NCBI GenBank assembly: GCA_016293535.1 | Contig: JAEDEB010000087.1 | Coordinates: 1 to 7,035 of the forward strand | From: Bacteroidales bacterium | Lineage (GTDB): Bacteria; Bacteroidota; Bacteroidia; Bacteroidales; UBA932 | Length of the DNA: 7,035 nt | Direction of reading: 5' to 3' | Shown: positions 4,898 to 7,035 of the stretch, piece after piece | Layout: every line of letters starts with the position of its first letter | Numbering within the stretch: the first letter of the stretch is position 1 | Program-made: the position numbers and the translations under genes | The notes under the pieces: model-generated | The model's input: only the letters and a program-made list of their open reading frames with translations | Database searches by the model: none | Told to the model about the DNA's origin: nothing

Positions 4898-5907
4898 TGG
4901 GCGGGAAACTGAATCTGGGCCACCTTGTCTTCGAAACCACCGAAGCCTGTAACCAGAACTGCAGATTCTGCTATAACCATTGGCGCCCGCAGGGGAGCAG
5001 CCCCACGGATGCCCGGGCGGCGGCGCGCACCCTGCGCAGGATTTACCGCCAGGCTGACATCGGGTCCATCTCCTTTTCCGGCGGAGAGCCCACCCTTCTG
5101 AGCAATCTCCACGACCTCGTTCTCCGCTGCCGTTTCCGCGGTTCGGCCGTCAATGTGCTGACCAACGGCACCCTTCTTTCGGAAGACGATATTGTCAATT
5201 TCGCCAGCATAGGCCTCTCTGCGCTTCAGATTCCACTGCTCAGCAGCAACCCCGACGTCCACGATGCCCTTACGGGAGTTGCGGGTTCATGGACCCGTGC
5301 CCATAAAGCCGCGGAACAGGCCCTGATCCGTCTGGGCGCCGACCATTTCGCCGCCGTGCTCATACTTACCGCGGAAAATGCCGCGACCGTAGGGGAGACC
5401 CTGGAGATGTACGGGTCCATGGGCATACGCAACGTTATGGTCAACCGCTTCAACATCGGCGGCAACGGCATTGCCAACCGCAGAGCCCTTTCCCTCGGGG
5501 TCGAGGGGCTGCGCAATGCGTTCAGGACGGCAAGCGGCTTCGCCTTGTCCCATCCGCAGATGAACTTTGTCAGCGGAGTATGCACTCCAATATGCATGAT
5601 GGATCCTGTGGACTATCCCGGAATCCGTTTTTCGACTTGCAGTACGGAACTGGACAACAGGCCGCTGACGGTGAATTACAGGGGAGACGTTCGTTTCTGC
5701 AATCATTCACCCTTCGTGATGGGCAATGTTTGGGAAAGGAGGCTCTCCGACATACTCTCGGACGAGAGCATTAAATCCCGTTATGCCGGGGTTCCGCAGC
5801 AGTGCGGGGACTGTCGTCTTTATTACCGCTGCAAGGGCGGATGCAGGGCAGCGTCGGAGCAGGTCTTCGGTACTTTCAACAGGGTCGACCCGGTAATTTC
5901 AGAGTGA
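4897..5907 (+). CDS. Radical SAM enzyme with SPASM-like auxiliary cluster domain
   Basis: A 336-aa cytoplasmic enzyme expected to cleave S-adenosylmethionine at a 4Fe-4S cluster and form a radical for peptide or small-molecule modification. C18-x3-C22-x2-C25 (ACNQNCRFCYNHW) binds the SAM cluster, SGGEP (61-65) contacts SAM, and VLTNGTLL follows as the next strand of the barrel. The C-terminal part carries a SPASM pattern: C248, then G263-x4-C268, then C303-x2-C306-x5-C312-x3-C316. The protein ends 20 residues later without the usual last Cys. Two further Cys at 229 and 233 precede the domain and may substitute. The fold is PqqE/anSME-like. Starting at ATG 4897 keeps the N-terminal strand before the Cys motif and gives a 1-nt overlap with the upstream gene. 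It also overlaps the next gene by 1 nt. The substrate is unknown; the adjacent lipoprotein is the obvious candidate. Confidence 0.93.
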   Translation: MGGKLNLGHLVFETTEACNQNCRFCYNHWRPQGSSPTDARAAARTLRRIYRQADIGSISFSGGEPTLLSNLHDLVLRCRFRGSAVNVLTNGTLLSEDDIVNFASIGLSALQIPLLSSNPDVHDALTGVAGSWTRAHKAAEQALIRLGADHFAAVLILTAENAATVGETLEMYGSMGIRNVMVNRFNIGGNGIANRRALSLGVEGLRNAFRTASGFALSHPQMNFVSGVCTPICMMDPVDYPGIRFSTCSTELDNRPLTVNYRGDVRFCNHSPFVMGNVWERRLSDILSDESIKSRYAGVPQQCGDCRLYYRCKGGCRAASEQVFGTFNRVDPVISE

Positions 5908-6338
5908 TGGAAGCTCTTTCCCAACTGGGTCTCTGGGGCCTCTTTCTTGGTTGCTTTCTTTCCGCAACCGTCTTTCCTTTCAGTTCGGATGCCCTATATA
6001 TCGGCGCCCTCTTTGCCACGAAGGAGCCCCTCGCCTGTCTGCTCGCAGGTACGGCGGGGAACTGGCTCGGGGGAGTGGTGACCTATTTCATGGGCCGTCT
6101 CGCGAAGTGGGAATGGGTGGAGAAACTCTTCAAGGTCAGCCGGGAGAAACTTGAGAAACAGAAACCCATAATCGACAGGTGGGGAGTGTGGATTGCACTG
6201 CTGAGCTGGGTCCCGTTCATAGGGGACGTGTTCGTAATTGCCCTGGGTTTCTACAGGACGCCGGCAGTATGGACCCTGCTGCTCATGCTGGTGGGAAAGT
6301 TTGCCCGTTTCGCGGTGTGGACCTGGATGCTGCTCTGA
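5907..6338 (+). CDS. YqaA-type inner-membrane protein (DedA/SNARE-associated superfamily)
   Basis: 143 aa, the length of E. coli YqaA (about 142). FLSATVFPFSSDALY (17-31), GTAGNWLGGVVTYFMGR (48-64) and LLSWVPFIGD (98-107) line up with the YqaA motifs FLSATLLP, GNSLGG and LLSWMPVVGD. Hydrophobic segments lie at about 4-24, 42-62, 94-115 and 121-143, around a charged amphipathic stretch (67-91) with many Lys/Glu. The superfamily includes DedA flippase or scramblase-like proteins, some of which move polyprenyl phosphate or phospholipid; YqaA itself has no settled function. An open frame runs further upstream, but ATG 5907 is chosen because it overlaps the radical SAM stop (TGATG, 5905-5909) and fits the family N-terminus. 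It is the last gene of the coupled three-gene operon, so a membrane step may belong to the same pathway (inference). Confidence 0.88.
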   Translation: MEALSQLGLWGLFLGCFLSATVFPFSSDALYIGALFATKEPLACLLAGTAGNWLGGVVTYFMGRLAKWEWVEKLFKVSREKLEKQKPIIDRWGVWIALLSWVPFIGDVFVIALGFYRTPAVWTLLLMLVGKFARFAVWTWMLL

Positions 6339-6393
6339 TCAGCCACTTCTTCACCTGTCCTTCTGTTATCATAATCTTAGATGAGCTGCTCGT

Positions 6394-6419
6394 TAAATGG
6401 TAATTTAGTTTTTTCTTTT
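6394..6419 (+). terminator. Weak AT stem followed by T-tract between convergent genes
   Basis: TAAAT (6394-6398) and ATTTA (6403-6407) pair around GGTA and are followed by six T, one C and four T (6409-6419). It lies 56 bp after the YqaA stop and overlaps the 3' end of the convergent 91-aa gene. The stem is weak, so intrinsic termination of the plus-strand operon here is plausible but uncertain. The T-tract is also the AAAAGAAAAAAC coding end of the minus-strand gene. Confidence 0.35.
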
Positions 6420-6680
6420 AGTGGTGATAAAAATAATTAAGCCGGCCATCCATTGAAAGATGAAATAGACTCCCAGACGCAAATATGAGTGCTGCTCTCT
6501 TTCTAGAATCCCAACAACTGTATCAGCCACTTCTTTGGTGTAATAAGAATTGAAATCAATTATATCAAACCCTAGTGAGAGATAATGAAGGGTAGTATAT
6601 ATGCACATCAGCAAGGTTGCGATGGTAAAAACAACAAATATAAAAATCCTGTTCCTATTATACTTCTTGGCTTCTAGCAT
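6405..6680 (-). CDS. Small two-TM membrane protein, family unknown
   Basis: 91 aa, not recognised. Hydrophobic helices lie at about 12-31 (IFIFVVFTIATLLMCIYTTL) and 69-87 (LGVYFIFQWMAGLIIFITT). Both termini are basic (KKYNRNR at the start, KRKN at the end), so a hairpin with both ends inside and the loop 33-68 outside is predicted. It begins at ATG 6680, 16 nt after the stop of the 68-aa gene, and is likely in the same transcript. The A-rich leader is typical of the phylum. Base composition and codons (many AAA, ATA, TTA) differ clearly from the GC-rich genes to the left, a sign of horizontal acquisition. A membrane immunity protein is one reading of the context; a generic small membrane protein is equally possible. 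Confidence 0.6.
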   Translation of the reverse strand: MLEAKKYNRNRIFIFVVFTIATLLMCIYTTLHYLSLGFDIIDFNSYYTKEVADTVVGILEREQHSYLRLGVYFIFQWMAGLIIFITTKRKN

Positions 6681-6696
6681 AGCATTAGTTTAAATC

Positions 6697-6903
6697 TTAA
6701 AGAAATGACATTGAAATAATGGCTATGATGTCGTTGTCATTGCCGTATAGTTCAATGGATATTTCATTATAACATTTATCCTTAATTGCAGAAGGGTCAA
6801 GCTGAATATCAGGCATGAGGTGTTTTGCAAGCTCACAAAACTCCATAACTGTAGAATCTACATCTTGAGTCTTGTGCCAATGATATATATATGAATTTCT
6901 CAC
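6697..6903 (-). CDS. Small 68-aa protein, GTG start overlapping upstream stop; unknown
   Basis: Not recognised. It is soluble, acidic and probably mixed alpha/beta: a helix around STVMEFCELAKHLMPD (17-32) and a C-terminal strand with alternating hydrophobics (IAIISMSFL). It would start at GTG 6903-6901, whose G is the last base of the upstream TAG stop (TAGTG), so translation would be coupled. No Shine-Dalgarno is seen. The same frame stays open upstream to 6939 (adding GYGPHREWAKAL before V1). It is therefore also possible that this is the C-terminal part of the upstream protein separated by a frameshift. Codon use is AT-rich. If it is a separate gene, its size, coupling and position after a larger gene's 3' end recall immunity or antitoxin genes, but nothing in the sequence proves this. 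Confidence 0.45.
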   Translation of the reverse strand: MRNSYIYHWHKTQDVDSTVMEFCELAKHLMPDIQLDPSAIKDKCYNEISIELYGNDNDIIAIISMSFL

Positions 6904-7035
6904 TAATGCTTTAGCCCATTCTCTGTGAGGTCCATATCCTCAATGATGATCTTTGCGTCTTTGCTGGTCAGCTTGACTCTGTTGGTGAACTCCCAACCCA
7001 AGTCAAGAGCCTTATATGTGTACCAGTCACCATCA
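6903..7035 (-). CDS. C-terminal fragment of an unidentified protein (5' part beyond the window)
   Basis: On the minus strand a frame is open from the window edge to the TAG at 6905-6903. It encodes 43 residues beginning DGDWYTYKALDLGWEFTNRV and ending IIIEDMDLTENGLKH. Codon usage and the mix of aromatic, charged and alternating hydrophobic residues look like a real coding end, but it is too short to assign a family. The stop overlaps the GTG of the next small gene by one base. The fragment is more GC-balanced than the two small genes after it. It may be the end of a larger secreted or toxin-like protein with small partners following, which is only an inference from layout. Confidence 0.5.
   Translation of the reverse strand, partial: DGDWYTYKALDLGWEFTNRVKLTSKDAKIIIEDMDLTENGLKH

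Noticed and set aside
4834..5706. Minus-strand frames opposite the radical SAM gene
   Set aside because: They are antisense to a gene with complete radical SAM and SPASM motifs and have no domain content.
5802..5906. N-terminal extension of the YqaA frame
   Set aside because: The open frame reaches 35 codons upstream inside the radical SAM gene, but those codons overlap the conserved SPASM cysteines, and the family N-terminus begins at the TGATG-coupled ATG.
1..7035. CRISPR arrays, tRNA or rRNA genes, insertion sequences, integrase genes
   Set aside because: No regularly spaced repeats, no cloverleaf or rRNA signature and no transposase or recombinase motif were seen on either strand.

Overview
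The window looks like a chromosomal stretch of a fairly GC-rich gut-type Bacteroidota (Bacteroidales; a Rikenellaceae/Alistipes-like genome is my best guess, held loosely). The grounds are a PheS tail with a CxxC...CxxC insert of the Bacteroidetes type, an EF-G2-type translation factor, a promoter of the Bacteroidetes class (TTG-N20-TAnnTTTG) before that factor, and A-rich leaders in place of Shine-Dalgarno sites.

Layout. (1) 1-453, plus strand: C-terminal part of phenylalanyl-tRNA synthetase alpha (pheS), cut by the window edge. (2) 477-1527, minus strand, convergent with pheS: an XRE-type HTH regulator with a coiled-coil tail, whose stop overlaps the start of rnhB (RNase HII). (3) 1528-1665: divergent control region with a 9-bp-arm palindrome beside the HTH gene start and two TTGTACAA palindromes 12 bp apart. 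(4) 1666-1887, plus: unidentified 73-aa protein. (5) 2007-4224, plus: promoter, a leader with a hairpin at its 5' end, and a 717-aa EF-G paralogue. Its G domain lacks the catalytic His and the switch-I Thr motif. It resembles the Bacteroides EF-G2 (FusA2) that works without GTP hydrolysis. A 12-bp hairpin follows. (6) 4388-6338, plus: three genes chained by 1-nt stop/start overlaps, namely a putative membrane/lipoprotein, a radical SAM/SPASM enzyme and a YqaA-type (DedA/SNARE-associated superfamily) membrane protein. (7) 6405-7035, minus, markedly AT-richer: a small two-TM protein, a small soluble protein and the 3' end of a further gene entering from the right. This last block looks acquired and might be a toxin/immunity-like cassette, but no family is recognised.

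The most promising candidate for an under-described system is the coupled lipoprotein-radical SAM-YqaA operon. It fits the general pattern of Bacteroidetes radical SAM/lipoprotein pairs whose chemistry is unknown. The EF-G2 gene and the HTH-rnhB unit with its operators are the next most interesting. No tRNA, rRNA, CRISPR array, IS element or integrase was seen.
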